In this document: piece by piece, positions 17,775-26,921 of the stretch
How the letters are laid out: each line of letters begins with the position of its first letter
Numbering within the stretch: position 1 is the first letter of the stretch
Source of the DNA: Roseiarcus sp963741405
GTDB lineage: Bacteria; Pseudomonadota; Alphaproteobacteria; Rhizobiales; Beijerinckiaceae
Direction of reading: 5' to 3'
Length of the DNA: 64,000 bases
Assembly (NCBI GenBank): GCA_963741405.1
Contig: CAVUHX010000007.1
Span: forward strand, 62,001 to 126,000
Program-made: the position numbers and the translations under genes
The notes under the pieces: generated by a model
Told to the model about the DNA's origin: nothing
Database searches by the model: none
What the model saw: only the letters and a program-made list of their open reading frames with translations

Positions 17775-19348
17775 TCGCGCGCCCGCTCCATGTCTCTGAG
17801 TCTAAAGCGCTGGATCTTGCCGGTCGCGGTTTTCGGCAATTCGGCGATGAACTCGATCGCGCGCGGGTACTTGTAGGGGGCGAGCCGGTCCTTAACGAAG
17901 GCCTTGAGCTCGACGTCGTCGAGCGCGGCGCCCGGCCTTAAGACCACGAAGGCCTTGGTCTTGGTGAGCCCCGCCGCGTCGGGCACGCCGACGACCGCGG
18001 CCTCGAGCACCGCCGGGTGCTGGACGATGGTCGCCTCCACTTCGAACGGGCTGACATAGACGCCGCTGACCTTGAGCATGTCGTCGCTGCGGCCGGCGTA
18101 GGTATAGGAGCCGTCGGCATTGCGGATGTACTTGTCGCCGCTCTTCGTCCAGCCGCCCTGGAAAGTCTCGCGGGTCTTTTCGCGGTTCCCCCAGTACATC
18201 ATCGCCGCCGATGGCCCATGGATGTAGAGGTCGCCCGGTTCTCCGTCCGGGACCGCGCCGCCGCCCTCGCCCCGCAGCTCGATGCCGTAGCCGGGCACCG
18301 GCCAGCCGGTCGTGCCGTAGCGAACCCGGTCCGGCCGGTTCGAAATGAAAATGTGCAGCATTTCGGTCGAGCCGATGCCGTCGATGATGTCGACGCCGAA
18401 GTGGCGCTTGAAGCGCTCGCCGATCTCGGCCGGCAGCGCTTCGCCCGCCGAGGAGACAAGACGCAACGCGACATCCTCGCGCCGTGGCGGGACGGCAGAC
18501 GCGAGCATGCCGGCAAAGCCGGTCGGGGCGCCGAAGAAGACGGTCGGCTTCGCGGCGCCGACCTCGCCGCGCAGGCGCCGGAACACCGCCTCCGGCGTCG
18601 AGCGCTCGGCCATCAGGAGGACTGTCGCGCCGACCGAGAGCGGGAACGTGAGGGCATTCCCGAGCCCGTAGGCGAAGAAGAGTTTTGCCGCCGAGAAGCA
18701 GACGTCGCCCTCGCGGAGCCCCAGGATCGCCTTGCCGTAGAGCTCGGCCGTCCAATAGGGATTGGCGTGGGAATGGACGGTCCCCTTGGGACGCCCGGTC
18801 GAGCCGGACGAATAGAGCCAGAAGGCCGGGTCGTCGGCATGGGTCCGGGCGGGTCGCGCGAGCGGCGCGCTGTTGCTCAGGAACGCCTCGAACTCGGCCT
18901 CGCCGAATTCGAGCGGCTGCGTCGGGCGGGAGACGACGACCTTGTGGACCTCGTGGTCTGACTTGGTGAGCGCGGCCTTGAGCGCCGGCTTCACCGCGCC
19001 GCTGACGATCGCCGCTTGCGCGCGGGAATGTTCGAGCAGGTAGGCGGTGTCGTCGGCGGTGAGCAGGGTGTTGACCGCGACCGGCACGATTCCGGCGAGC
19101 ATCGCCCCGAGAAAGGCGACCGGCCAGTCGGCGCTGTCGAGCATCAGCAGCATCACGCGCTCCTCACGCTTGACGCCGGCGTCCTTGAGCGCCGCGGCGA
19201 AGCGGCGCGCGCGCTCGTCGAGCGCGCCATAAGTGAGCGTGCCTGCGTCGTCGACGAAAGCGACCTTTTCGGCGCGCCCCGCATTCGCCTCGAGGAGATG
19301 CCGGGCGAAGTTGAACGCCTCCGGCGGCGCAGGAACGCCTTCGCTCAT
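17771..19348 (-). CDS. Benzoate-CoA ligase
   Basis: This AMP-forming enzyme activates benzoate to benzoyl-CoA, the first step of the box pathway. The 525-residue protein has the ANL phosphate loop SSGSTGRPKGT (180-190), FFAYGLGNALTFPLSVGA, the A5-type motif DGIGSTEMLHIF and the C-terminal catalytic lysine in ELPKTATGKIQR. The LFFAYGLGN and GSTEMLHIF wording is typical of benzoate-CoA ligases rather than fatty acid ligases. The ATG at 19348 follows GGAGGAG. It is divergent from boxR across 267 bases, and a NUDIX gene follows with a 4-base overlap. Plain benzoate is the likely substrate, but hydroxylated benzoates are possible. Confidence 0.92.
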   Translation of the reverse strand: MSEGVPAPPEAFNFARHLLEANAGRAEKVAFVDDAGTLTYGALDERARRFAAALKDAGVKREERVMLLMLDSADWPVAFLGAMLAGIVPVAVNTLLTADDTAYLLEHSRAQAAIVSGAVKPALKAALTKSDHEVHKVVVSRPTQPLEFGEAEFEAFLSNSAPLARPARTHADDPAFWLYSSGSTGRPKGTVHSHANPYWTAELYGKAILGLREGDVCFSAAKLFFAYGLGNALTFPLSVGATVLLMAERSTPEAVFRRLRGEVGAAKPTVFFGAPTGFAGMLASAVPPRREDVALRLVSSAGEALPAEIGERFKRHFGVDIIDGIGSTEMLHIFISNRPDRVRYGTTGWPVPGYGIELRGEGGGAVPDGEPGDLYIHGPSAAMMYWGNREKTRETFQGGWTKSGDKYIRNADGSYTYAGRSDDMLKVSGVYVSPFEVEATIVQHPAVLEAAVVGVPDAAGLTKTKAFVVLRPGAALDDVELKAFVKDRLAPYKYPRAIEFIAELPKTATGKIQRFRLRDMERARE

Positions 19349-19550
19349 CGTGCCGTCTCCTCCCGGTTGGATGTTCGTCGACATTACGTGAACCGGATTT
19401 GCCGTTCCGGCAACAGGGAAAGCACGGAGGCGCGGCGGCTCAGTTGCTCCGGTCATCAGGCCAAATTCCTCCATGCCGCACCAAAGCCGGCCCAGGGAGC
19501 CCCGCGCTTTTCGGCGACAAGGACATTGTGTCGCATTCTCCGGGAACAGC

Positions 19551-19585
19551 TTGCCCGTCGGGGCGAGTAGATGCAATATTGTGCT
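19551..19585 (+). promoter_or_regulatory. Putative boxR promoter with TGCA-type operator
   Basis: TTGCCC at 19551-19556 and AATATT at 19575-19580, 18 bases apart, form a plausible promoter 36 bases before boxR. TGCA at 19572-19575 followed after six bases by TGCT (19582-19585) overlaps the -10 region. As I recall, BzdR/BoxR regulators bind TGCA direct repeats, so this fits autorepression and joint control of the divergent ligase gene. The second half-site is imperfect. Confidence 0.45.
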
Positions 19586-19615
19586 TCACAGCGCTCACGC
19601 GGACCCGGGTCCCCT

Positions 19616-20572
19616 ATGTCAAGCACTATCCTGCCTGCCAGCCTCCCTGCCGCCGGCGCGCATCCGGCGTCCCGGGGCAACGACACGGGAGCGGAGGTCA
19701 AGGACCCGTTTCTGATCGCGCTTGGCGAACGGGTGCGGAGCTTGCGCGCCCGCCGTGGCATGACGCGCAAGGCGCTTGCGCAGGCGACGGACGTGTCCGA
19801 GCGGCATCTCGCCAATCTCGAATACGGAGTCGGCAACGCCTCGATCCTGGTCCTGTCGCAGGTCACGCGCGCGCTCCATTGCTCCTTCGCCGAGCTTCTC
19901 GGCGATGTCACGACGCTCTCGCCCGAGTGGCTCCTCCTGCGCGAAATGCTCGAGAACCGCGACGAAGCGACGCTGAGGCGCGTTCGGGTCGCGGTTGGAG
20001 AACTGCTCGGAACCGACGCCGGGCGGGGTGAAGCCCGACCGCGCTCGTCGCGCGTGGCGCTCATTGGCCTGCGGGGCGCGGGCAAGTCGACGCTCGGCCG
20101 CATGCTGGCTGAGGATCTGGATTTTCCGTTCATCGAGCTGACCCGCGAGATCGAGACAATGGCCGGCTGCACCGCGGCCGAGATCCTCGGCCTCTACGGC
20201 CAGAACGCCTACCGCCGCTATGAGCGCCGGGCGCTCGAGGAGGCGGTCCAGATCTACCCGGAAGCGGTGATCGCCACCGCCGGCGGCATGGTGTCGGACC
20301 TCGCCAGCTTCAACCTCCTGCTCCGTCATTGCACGACGGTCTGGCTCCAGGCGGACCCGGAAGACCACATGGCGCGCGTCGCGGCCCAGGGCGACCTTCG
20401 CCCCATGGCCGCGAGCGCCGAGGCGATGGAGGACGTGAAGACGATCCTCGCCGGGCGGGCGGCCTTCTACTCGAAGGCGGAGCTGCGGGTCGACACCAGC
20501 GGCCAGCCGCTCCTCGAGACGTTCCAGGTTCTGCGCTCCGAGGTGCGCAAGGCGCTCAGCCTGCCGCTTTAG
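19616..20572 (+). CDS. boxR: BoxR/BzdR-type regulator (XRE domain fused to shikimate kinase-like domain)
   Basis: The 318-residue protein joins an N-terminal XRE helix-turn-helix (about 36-95; GMTRKALAQATDVSERHLAN) to a shikimate kinase-like domain (145-310) with Walker A GLRGAGKSTLG at 151-161. In the characterised BzdR and BoxR family, benzoyl-CoA binds the kinase-like domain and releases the regulator from DNA. The ATG at 19616 is preferred over one at 19571 because the latter lies within the promoter/operator region. The position between the ligase gene and boxCAB supports the assignment. Confidence 0.93.
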   Translation: MSSTILPASLPAAGAHPASRGNDTGAEVKDPFLIALGERVRSLRARRGMTRKALAQATDVSERHLANLEYGVGNASILVLSQVTRALHCSFAELLGDVTTLSPEWLLLREMLENRDEATLRRVRVAVGELLGTDAGRGEARPRSSRVALIGLRGAGKSTLGRMLAEDLDFPFIELTREIETMAGCTAAEILGLYGQNAYRRYERRALEEAVQIYPEAVIATAGGMVSDLASFNLLLRHCTTVWLQADPEDHMARVAAQGDLRPMAASAEAMEDVKTILAGRAAFYSKAELRVDTSGQPLLETFQVLRSEVRKALSLPL

Positions 20573-20611
20573 GGCTATTCGAGCGCTTTGCGAATGACCA
20601 GGGTCAGCTCT

Positions 20612-20658
20612 CCTCGGCCTCGTCGTGAGCCTGTCGAAGCCCTCATACAAGGATGAGC
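20612..20658. repeat. Short dispersed repeat fragment (GAGCCTGTCGAAG type)
   Basis: The gap between boxR and uppP contains CTCGTCGTGAGCCTGTCGAAG, followed by CAAGGATGAG. This combination resembles the short extragenic repeat CTTCGACAGGCTCAGGATGAG, common in alphaproteobacterial genomes, here rearranged. The call rests on memory of that repeat. Confidence 0.45.
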
Positions 20659-20692
20659 TCGCGGGCGGCGCGTATCGAGCGGCAGAGCCGGA

Positions 20693-21478
20693 TCAAGTCA
20701 TCCAGGCGGCTGCGAGGATCAAGCCGCCAAAGACGATCCGATAGATCGCGAAAACCGTGAAACGGTGGGTCTGGATATAACCGAGCAGCCATTTCACCGC
20801 GATGAAAGCCGTGACGGTCGAGACGACAAAGCCGATCCCGAGCGCGCCCCAGTCCTCATGCTCGGCGCCACTGTGCAGCGACTTCGCCAGTTCATAGGCG
20901 CTCGCCGCATACATGGTCGGGATGCTGACGAGAAACGAGAATTCGGTTGCTGCGGCCCGGTCGGTCGTGCCGGCCAGCATGGCGGCGAAGATGGTCGCGC
21001 CCGAGCGCGAGGTTCCCGGAAAGACGCCCGCGACGATCTGGGCGAAGCCGACCACGACGGCGGTCAGCCAGCTCACATAGGGGATGTCGGCCTTGCGCGC
21101 GACGTAGGCTTCGACGGCAAGAATCCAGAGGCCGCCGATGATGAGCGCCCAGGCGACCGGCCCGATCGCCTCCGGCAGGGCGAAACCCAGCTTCTTGGCG
21201 ACAAAGCCGAGTGCGGCGGTGATGAGAAAGGCGACGATGAGCTTCGCCGCATAGGACTGGTTGAGGGGATCCTTCCACTTGACCACGAGGTCGACGATCC
21301 GTCTCCAATAGATGATCGTCACCGCGAGGATCGCGCCGGCCTGGATCACGACATTGAACGTCTCGGACCGTTCGCCGAGCCAGTGCTCGGCGATCAGGAG
21401 ATGGCCGGTGCTGGATATGGGAAGGAATTCGGTGATTCCCTCGATCAGGCCCAGGATGATGACGTTTGGGGTGTCCAT
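20693..21478 (-). CDS. uppP: Undecaprenyl-diphosphatase (UppP/BacA)
   Basis: This membrane enzyme recycles the cell-wall lipid carrier by removing a phosphate from undecaprenyl diphosphate. The 261-residue protein has about eight hydrophobic segments and both signature motifs, EGITEFLPISSTGHL (about 13-27) and FPGTSRSGAT. The ATG at 21478 begins the conserved segment. It is oriented against boxR and boxC and interrupts the benzoate locus, with no functional link to it. Confidence 0.96.
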   Translation of the reverse strand: MDTPNVIILGLIEGITEFLPISSTGHLLIAEHWLGERSETFNVVIQAGAILAVTIIYWRRIVDLVVKWKDPLNQSYAAKLIVAFLITAALGFVAKKLGFALPEAIGPVAWALIIGGLWILAVEAYVARKADIPYVSWLTAVVVGFAQIVAGVFPGTSRSGATIFAAMLAGTTDRAAATEFSFLVSIPTMYAASAYELAKSLHSGAEHEDWGALGIGFVVSTVTAFIAVKWLLGYIQTHRFTVFAIYRIVFGGLILAAAWMT

Positions 21479-21793
21479 GGAATGACGAGACCTTTGATTT
21501 CCCACGAGCGACGGGCGCGCCGGCGGCGGCCTTGTCGATCCCTTCGCGCGAGCCGTCAGAATCGGGGCTTTAGCACAGCGACCGTGGCCGACCTACCTTG
21601 GCCGTGACTTGGCGGGCGGCGCAATTCAATCCGGCTCTCGCGGAGCAGCGCAATGCGCTCCCGCTCTTGCTACGCATCGACGCCAGCGGGATTTGCGGGG
21701 AGGCCCGAACTGAGCGTCCTCCGAGTCCGGACGCTTCGGCTGGCTCTCGAGCCTGGCGGAGCATCCAAAGTGGCGCTTGTCTCGACCTCGAAG

Positions 21794-21821
21794 GTGCATT
21801 ATGCTGCATTCAGCAGATTGC
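21794..21821 (+). promoter_or_regulatory. TGCA repeat operator upstream of boxC
   Basis: TGCA at 21794-21797 and 21804-21807 are separated by six bases, and a third TGCA lies at 21818-21821, 27 bases before the boxC start. Tandem TGCA with six-base spacing is, as I recall, the BzdR/BoxR operator pattern. The rest of the 370-base gap between uppP and boxC shows no gene. This is the expected control site for boxC-boxA-maoC-boxB. Confidence 0.6.
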
Positions 21822-21848
21822 ACTAAACTGCCTGTCGAGGAGACCCTG

Positions 21849-23507
21849 ATGAGCCGCCCCGATCCGGTCGACTACCAGACCGCGCCCGCGCGCTACCGCC
21901 ACTGGAAGCTGAAATTCGACGGCCCGGTCGCGACCCTGCTGGCGGATTTCGACGAGAACGGCGGCATTCGGCCGGGCTACAAGCTCAAGCTCAATAGTTA
22001 CGATCTTGGGGTCGACATCGAGCTCAGCGACGCGGTCAATCGCGTCCGCTTCGAGCATCCGGAGGTGCGGACGGTCGTCGTGACCAGCGCCCGGGATCGG
22101 GTGTTTTCTTCCGGCGCCAACATCTTCATGCTCGGCGCTTCGAGCCACGCCTGGAAGGTCAACTTCTGCAAGTTCACCAACGAGACGCGCAACGGCCTCG
22201 AGGATTCTTCGAAATCCAGCGGGCTGAAATTCCTCGCGGCGGTCAACGGGTCCTGCGCCGGAGGCGGCTATGAGCTTGCCCTCTCCTGCGACGAGATCGT
22301 GCTGATCGACGACCGCTCGAGCGCGGTCAGCCTGCCCGAGGTTCCGCTGCTCGGCGTCCTGCCCGGCACCGGGGGCCTGACCCGCCTCACCGACAAGCGC
22401 CACGTCCGCCACGACCTCGCCGATCTGTTCTGCACCACGAGTGAAGGCGTGCGCGGCCAGAAGGCGGTCGACTGGCGCCTCGTCGACCATATCGCGAAGC
22501 CCGCCCAGTTCGCCGTGAAAGTCCGGGAGCGTGCGCTCGCGCTCGCGGCGGCGAGCGACCGTTCCGAATCCGCCAAAGGCGTTGAACTTACGCCGATCGA
22601 GCGGGTCATCGAGCCCGACGCGCTGCGCTATTCCCATGTCACCGTGGCGATCGATCGGGCGGCGCGCGCGGCGACTTTCACCGTCAGGGGCCCGTCGGGC
22701 ACGCAGCCGCAGGACATCGCGGCAATCGAGGCGGCGGGGGCCAGCTGGTATCCGCTCGCGCTCGCCCGCGATCTCGAGGACGCGATCCTCATGATGCGCA
22801 CCAACGAGCTCGACATCGGCGTCTGGCTGATCAGGACCGAGGGCGACCCTGGCGCGGTCGTCGCCATGGATGCGACGCTTGAGGCGCACAAGCGCCATTG
22901 GCTCGTGCGCGAAACGATCGGCTATCTGCGCCGGACGCTCAGCCGGCTCGACGTCACCTCGCGCAGCCTGTTCGCGTTGGTGGAGGAAGGGTCGTGCTTC
23001 GGCGGCACGCTGCTCGAACTGGCGCTCGCCTGCGACCGCATCTACCATCTGGCCTTGCCGGAAGAGCCGGCGCGCGCCCCGAAGATTGTCGTCGGCGCGG
23101 CGAATTTCGGCGACTACCCGATGGCCTCCGGACAGAGCCGGCTCGGACGGCGGTTCTACGACGAGGCGCCTGCGCTGGAAGCGGTCAGAGCAAAAATCGG
23201 CGAGCCGCTCGATGCGGCGGCGGCCTTTGCGCTCGGACTCGCCACCTTGAGCCCGGACGATATCGACTGGAGCGGCGAAGTGAGGCTCGCGGTCGAGGAG
23301 CGGGTGTCGATGAGCCCCGACGCGCTGACCGCGCTCGAGGCGAACCTGCGTTTCGACGGTCCGGAAACCCTGTTCACCCGGGTGTTCGGACGCCTGTCGG
23401 CGTGGCAGAACTGGATCTTCCAGCGCCCCAACGCCGTTGGCGACAAGGGCGCGCTGAAGGTTTACGGCAAGGGCGAGAAGGCGGCGTTCGACTGGAACCG
23501 GGTTTAG
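21849..23507 (+). CDS. boxC: 2,3-epoxybenzoyl-CoA dihydrolase (BoxC)
   Basis: BoxC opens the epoxide ring of 2,3-epoxybenzoyl-CoA, giving 3,4-dehydroadipyl-CoA semialdehyde and formate. The 552-residue protein is a long crotonase-superfamily member with VFSSGANIFMLGASSHAWKV near residues 88-107, the oxyanion-hole region NGSCAGGGYELALSCDEI and a second crotonase-like half with GSCFGGTLLELALACDRIY. This length and duplicated structure are specific to BoxC. GAGGAGA precedes the ATG. It is the first gene of the boxC-boxA-maoC-boxB run. Confidence 0.95.
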   Translation: MSRPDPVDYQTAPARYRHWKLKFDGPVATLLADFDENGGIRPGYKLKLNSYDLGVDIELSDAVNRVRFEHPEVRTVVVTSARDRVFSSGANIFMLGASSHAWKVNFCKFTNETRNGLEDSSKSSGLKFLAAVNGSCAGGGYELALSCDEIVLIDDRSSAVSLPEVPLLGVLPGTGGLTRLTDKRHVRHDLADLFCTTSEGVRGQKAVDWRLVDHIAKPAQFAVKVRERALALAAASDRSESAKGVELTPIERVIEPDALRYSHVTVAIDRAARAATFTVRGPSGTQPQDIAAIEAAGASWYPLALARDLEDAILMMRTNELDIGVWLIRTEGDPGAVVAMDATLEAHKRHWLVRETIGYLRRTLSRLDVTSRSLFALVEEGSCFGGTLLELALACDRIYHLALPEEPARAPKIVVGAANFGDYPMASGQSRLGRRFYDEAPALEAVRAKIGEPLDAAAAFALGLATLSPDDIDWSGEVRLAVEERVSMSPDALTALEANLRFDGPETLFTRVFGRLSAWQNWIFQRPNAVGDKGALKVYGKGEKAAFDWNRV

Positions 23508-23596
23508 GGCATGAGGATGTCTGAAAGAGTCGTGCCGGATGAGGGCGAGACGCCTCGATCGAACGTGATCCTGCTCTAGCCGCTCGGAGGAGGTCC

Positions 23597-24874
23597 ATGG
23601 AGCACGTCGACGCGGCGATCATCAGGCAGCACCTGATCGATCCCGAGATCTGCATCCGCTGCAACACGTGCGAAGCGACCTGTCCGGTCGGCGCGATCAC
23701 CCATGACGCGCGCAACTACGTCGTCGACGCCGCGAAGTGCGACCTCTGCCTGGCGTGCATCCCCCCCTGTCCGACCGGCAGCATCGACAACTGGCGCACC
23801 GTTCCGCGAGCGGACGCCTATGGCGTCGATGCCCAATATGGCTGGGACTCGCTCCCTCCGGAACTCAGCACCGAGGAGCTTGCCGGCGCGGGCGTTTCCG
23901 CCGTCGCCGCGACGGAGGAAGAGGCGCGGGAGGCCCGGCGCGACGAGCATGCCGGCGAGGGCGCATTCAATGTCGCCGACTGTGCGGCGGTCATCCCGCC
24001 CTGGTCCGCGGCGCATCCCTACGCCAATCTCTACGGGCCGCGCGCCGCCGGGAAATCGATCATCGCGACCGTCGCCGGCAACGTCCGGGTGACCGAAGTC
24101 GGCCGGGACTACGATACGCACCACATCGTGCTCGATTTCGGCGCGATGCCGTTTCCGCTGCTGGAAGGCCAGTCCATCGGGATTGTCCCCCCGGGTCTCG
24201 ACGCAGACGGACGGCCGCATCACCCGAGGCAATATTCCATCGCTAGCCCCCGCAACGGCGAGAGGCCCGGATACAACAATGCGTCGCTGACCGTGAAGCG
24301 CGTGCTCGAGGATCACCAGGGCCGCCCGGTTCGCGGCGTCGCCAGCAACTACCTTTGCGATCTCGAGGTCGGCGACAAGGTTCAGGTCATCGGCCCGTTC
24401 GGGATCAGTTTCCTGATGCCGAACCATCCGAAGAGCTCGATCGTGATGATTTGCACCGGCACCGGCAGCGCGCCGATGCGGGCGATGACCGAATGGCGAC
24501 GCCGCTTGCGCAAATCCGGCAAGTTCGAGGGCGGCAAGCTGATGCTGTTCTTCGGCGCCCGGACCAAGGAAGAGCTTCCCTATTTCGGGCCGCTCGGCAA
24601 CCTGCCCAGGGACTTCATCGACATCAACTTCGCCTTCAGCCGCACGCCTGGTCACCCCCGGCGCTATGTGCAGGACCTGATGCGGGCGCGCGCGGCCGAC
24701 CTCGCGCCCCTGCTCTCCGATCCCAACGCCTACTTCTATGTCTGCGGACTGAAGGCGATGGAGGAGGGCGTGGTGCTCGCGCTGCGCGATGTCGCGCGCG
24801 AGGCGGGTCTCGACTGGGATGCGACCGGCGCCTCGCTCAGGCGGGACGGAAGGCTGCATCTGGAAACCTACTGA
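23597..24874 (+). CDS. boxA: Benzoyl-CoA 2,3-epoxidase reductase component (BoxA)
   Basis: BoxA moves electrons from NADPH through FAD and two iron-sulfur clusters to the oxygenase BoxB. The 425-residue protein begins with a bacterial ferredoxin domain with Cys19/22/25/29 and Cys48/51/54/58, each followed by proline. A linker leads to an FNR-type flavin domain with RQYSIAS and the nucleotide-binding CTGTGSAPMRAM, ending VYVCGLKAMEEG-like and LHLETY. GGAGGTCC precedes the ATG. It lies 90 bases after boxC. Confidence 0.95.
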   Translation: MEHVDAAIIRQHLIDPEICIRCNTCEATCPVGAITHDARNYVVDAAKCDLCLACIPPCPTGSIDNWRTVPRADAYGVDAQYGWDSLPPELSTEELAGAGVSAVAATEEEAREARRDEHAGEGAFNVADCAAVIPPWSAAHPYANLYGPRAAGKSIIATVAGNVRVTEVGRDYDTHHIVLDFGAMPFPLLEGQSIGIVPPGLDADGRPHHPRQYSIASPRNGERPGYNNASLTVKRVLEDHQGRPVRGVASNYLCDLEVGDKVQVIGPFGISFLMPNHPKSSIVMICTGTGSAPMRAMTEWRRRLRKSGKFEGGKLMLFFGARTKEELPYFGPLGNLPRDFIDINFAFSRTPGHPRRYVQDLMRARAADLAPLLSDPNAYFYVCGLKAMEEGVVLALRDVAREAGLDWDATGASLRRDGRLHLETY

Positions 24875-24910
24875 GACATGGGAAGCGCGTCGCGCTTCAA
24901 TGAGGGCTTG

Positions 24911-25360
24911 ATGAAATTCGCTGAGTTCCATGTCGGGCAGATCATCGAGACGGGATCTTACGAGGTCGCCGAAGACGAACTGCGCCGGTTCGCCGAGGCT
25001 TACGACCCGCAATGGTTCCACACCGACCCGAAGTCCGCCGCCCATGGGCGCTATGGCGGGCTCATCGCGAGCGGATGGCACACCTGTTCGATCGCGATGC
25101 GCCTCGCTGTCGACAATGTGCTGAGCGGATCCGAATCCTTCGGTTCCCCGGGCGTCGCCTACATCAAATGGCCCAATCCGGTGCGGCCGAACGACAGCCT
25201 GACCCTCCGGGCGGAGGTGCTGGAGACGCGGCAATCCCGAACCCAGCCGGATCTCGGCATTCTGAGGTGGCGGTGGCGTCTCTTCAACCAGCACGGCCTG
25301 GAGGTTCTCGAATCCGAGGCGACGAGCCTCTTCGACCTGAGCCCGCGAAACGTTGCTTGA
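24911..25360 (+). CDS. MaoC-like acyl-CoA hydratase
   Basis: The 149-residue hot-dog-fold protein carries the hydratase-2 active-site pattern FAEAYDPQWFHTDPKSA, with the catalytic Asp and His present, and GLIASGWHT. Such proteins hydrate enoyl-CoA (R-specific) or related thioesters. It sits between boxA and boxB with gaps of 36 and 88 bases, so it is in the operon. It may act on unsaturated CoA intermediates after ring opening, such as 3,4-dehydroadipyl-CoA derivatives; this is inference. ATG at 24911 is chosen after GAGGG; ATG at 24878 would add 11 residues. Confidence 0.88.
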   Translation: MKFAEFHVGQIIETGSYEVAEDELRRFAEAYDPQWFHTDPKSAAHGRYGGLIASGWHTCSIAMRLAVDNVLSGSESFGSPGVAYIKWPNPVRPNDSLTLRAEVLETRQSRTQPDLGILRWRWRLFNQHGLEVLESEATSLFDLSPRNVA

Positions 25361-25448
25361 AAGTGCATCGCATGGATGCGCGAAAATCCGATGATCCATG
25401 CAGAAAGGCGCGGCGATCCGCTCGCGCGGCAGCTGAAGGGAAGGAAAC

Positions 25449-26921
25449 ATGAGCTCCGTCGATACCGTGGCCGAAGACTCCGGCTCGATCCGTTCGGATC
25501 GCTTCGTCGAGATCAAACTGGACGACGTCATCCCGAACAACGTCGATCTCGCCTCCGACAAGCAGCTCCAGCGCGCGCTGGAGACGTGGCGGCCCAATTA
25601 TCTCGACTGGTGGAACGACATGGGTCCCGAGGGTTTTCAGCAGTCGGAGGTCTATCTGCGCACCGCCGTCGGGGTCGACCCGACCGGCTGGGCCAAGTTC
25701 GGGCATGTGCGCATGCCCGACTATCGCTGGGGCATCCTGCTCGCGCCGAAGGTCGAGGGGCGGGCGATCCCCTTCGGCCGCCACAAGGGCGAGCCGGCCT
25801 GGCAGGAAGTCCCGGGGGAATATCGGGCGACGCTGCGTCGGCTTCTCGTCGTCCAGGGCGACACCGAGCCCGCCTCGGTCGAGCAGCAGCGCTATCTCGG
25901 CGCGACGGCGCCGAGCCTCTACGACATGCGCAACCTCTTCCAGGTCAATGTCGAAGAAGGCCGTCACCTGTGGGCGATTGTCTATCTTCTGGTGAAGTAC
26001 TTCGGCAAGGACGGGCGCGAGGAGGCGCAGGCCCTGCTCGAGCGCCGCAGCGGCGAAAAGGACAATCCGCGCATCCTCGGGGCCTTCAACGAGCTGACGC
26101 CGGACTGGCTGTCGTTCTTCATGTTCACCTACTTCACCGACCGCGACGGCAAGATGCAGCTCGCGGCGCTCGCCGAAAGCGGGTTCGATCCCCTGTCGCG
26201 CACCTGCCGGTTCATGCTGACGGAAGAGGCCCATCACATGTTCGTCGGCGAGACCGGGGTGCAGCGCACGATCGAGGCGACCTGCACGGCGATGGTGAAA
26301 GCGGGCATCAAGGACCCGAACGAGGTCGAGGCCGTCCGCAAGCTCGGCGTGGTCGATCTGCCTCTGCTTCAGCGCAAGGCCAATTTCCATATGTCGGTGA
26401 CGCGCGACCTGTTCGGCAGCGAGATCTCCAGCAACGCCGCCGAGGCGTTCAGCTCCGGCCTCAAGGGCCGCTTCAACGAGGCGAACCTGAAGGACGACCA
26501 CACGCTCGCCGATGCGACCTACCCCGTCGCGCGGGTCATCGACGGCCGGATCGTCGAGGAGCAGACGCCGGCGTTGCGCGCGATCAACGCGCGGCTGCTC
26601 GACGACTACATCACCGACTGCCAGGGCGGCGTCGATCGCTGGAACAAGGTGATCGAGAAGGCGGGAATCGCCTTCCGGTTCGTCCAGCCGCACAAGGGAT
26701 TTAACCGCAGGATCGGCGAATTCGCCGGCCATCGCATCAGCCCCGCCGGCGAACTTCTGACCGAGGAGCAGTGGCAGGCGCAAAGCGGCGCGTGGCTGCC
26801 CAACGACGACGACATGAAATTCATCGACTCGCTGATGAAGCCCTGCCGGGAGCGCGGCCAATACGCGAGCTGGATCGCACCCGCCGCGCGTCGGCATCAA
26901 CAATCAACCGGGCGATTTTGA
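25449..26921 (+). CDS. boxB: Benzoyl-CoA 2,3-epoxidase oxygenase component (BoxB)
   Basis: BoxB is the diiron monooxygenase that adds one oxygen to benzoyl-CoA to form the 2,3-epoxide. The 490-residue protein contains the metal-binding EEGRH at 169-173 and EEAHH at 259-263, along with NELTPDWLSFFMFTYFTDRD and the N-terminal NNVDLASDKQLQRALE typical of BoxB. AAGGGAAGG precedes the ATG. It is the last gene of the run. No boxD-type semialdehyde dehydrogenase follows. Confidence 0.96.
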   Translation: MSSVDTVAEDSGSIRSDRFVEIKLDDVIPNNVDLASDKQLQRALETWRPNYLDWWNDMGPEGFQQSEVYLRTAVGVDPTGWAKFGHVRMPDYRWGILLAPKVEGRAIPFGRHKGEPAWQEVPGEYRATLRRLLVVQGDTEPASVEQQRYLGATAPSLYDMRNLFQVNVEEGRHLWAIVYLLVKYFGKDGREEAQALLERRSGEKDNPRILGAFNELTPDWLSFFMFTYFTDRDGKMQLAALAESGFDPLSRTCRFMLTEEAHHMFVGETGVQRTIEATCTAMVKAGIKDPNEVEAVRKLGVVDLPLLQRKANFHMSVTRDLFGSEISSNAAEAFSSGLKGRFNEANLKDDHTLADATYPVARVIDGRIVEEQTPALRAINARLLDDYITDCQGGVDRWNKVIEKAGIAFRFVQPHKGFNRRIGEFAGHRISPAGELLTEEQWQAQSGAWLPNDDDMKFIDSLMKPCRERGQYASWIAPAARRHQQSTGRF

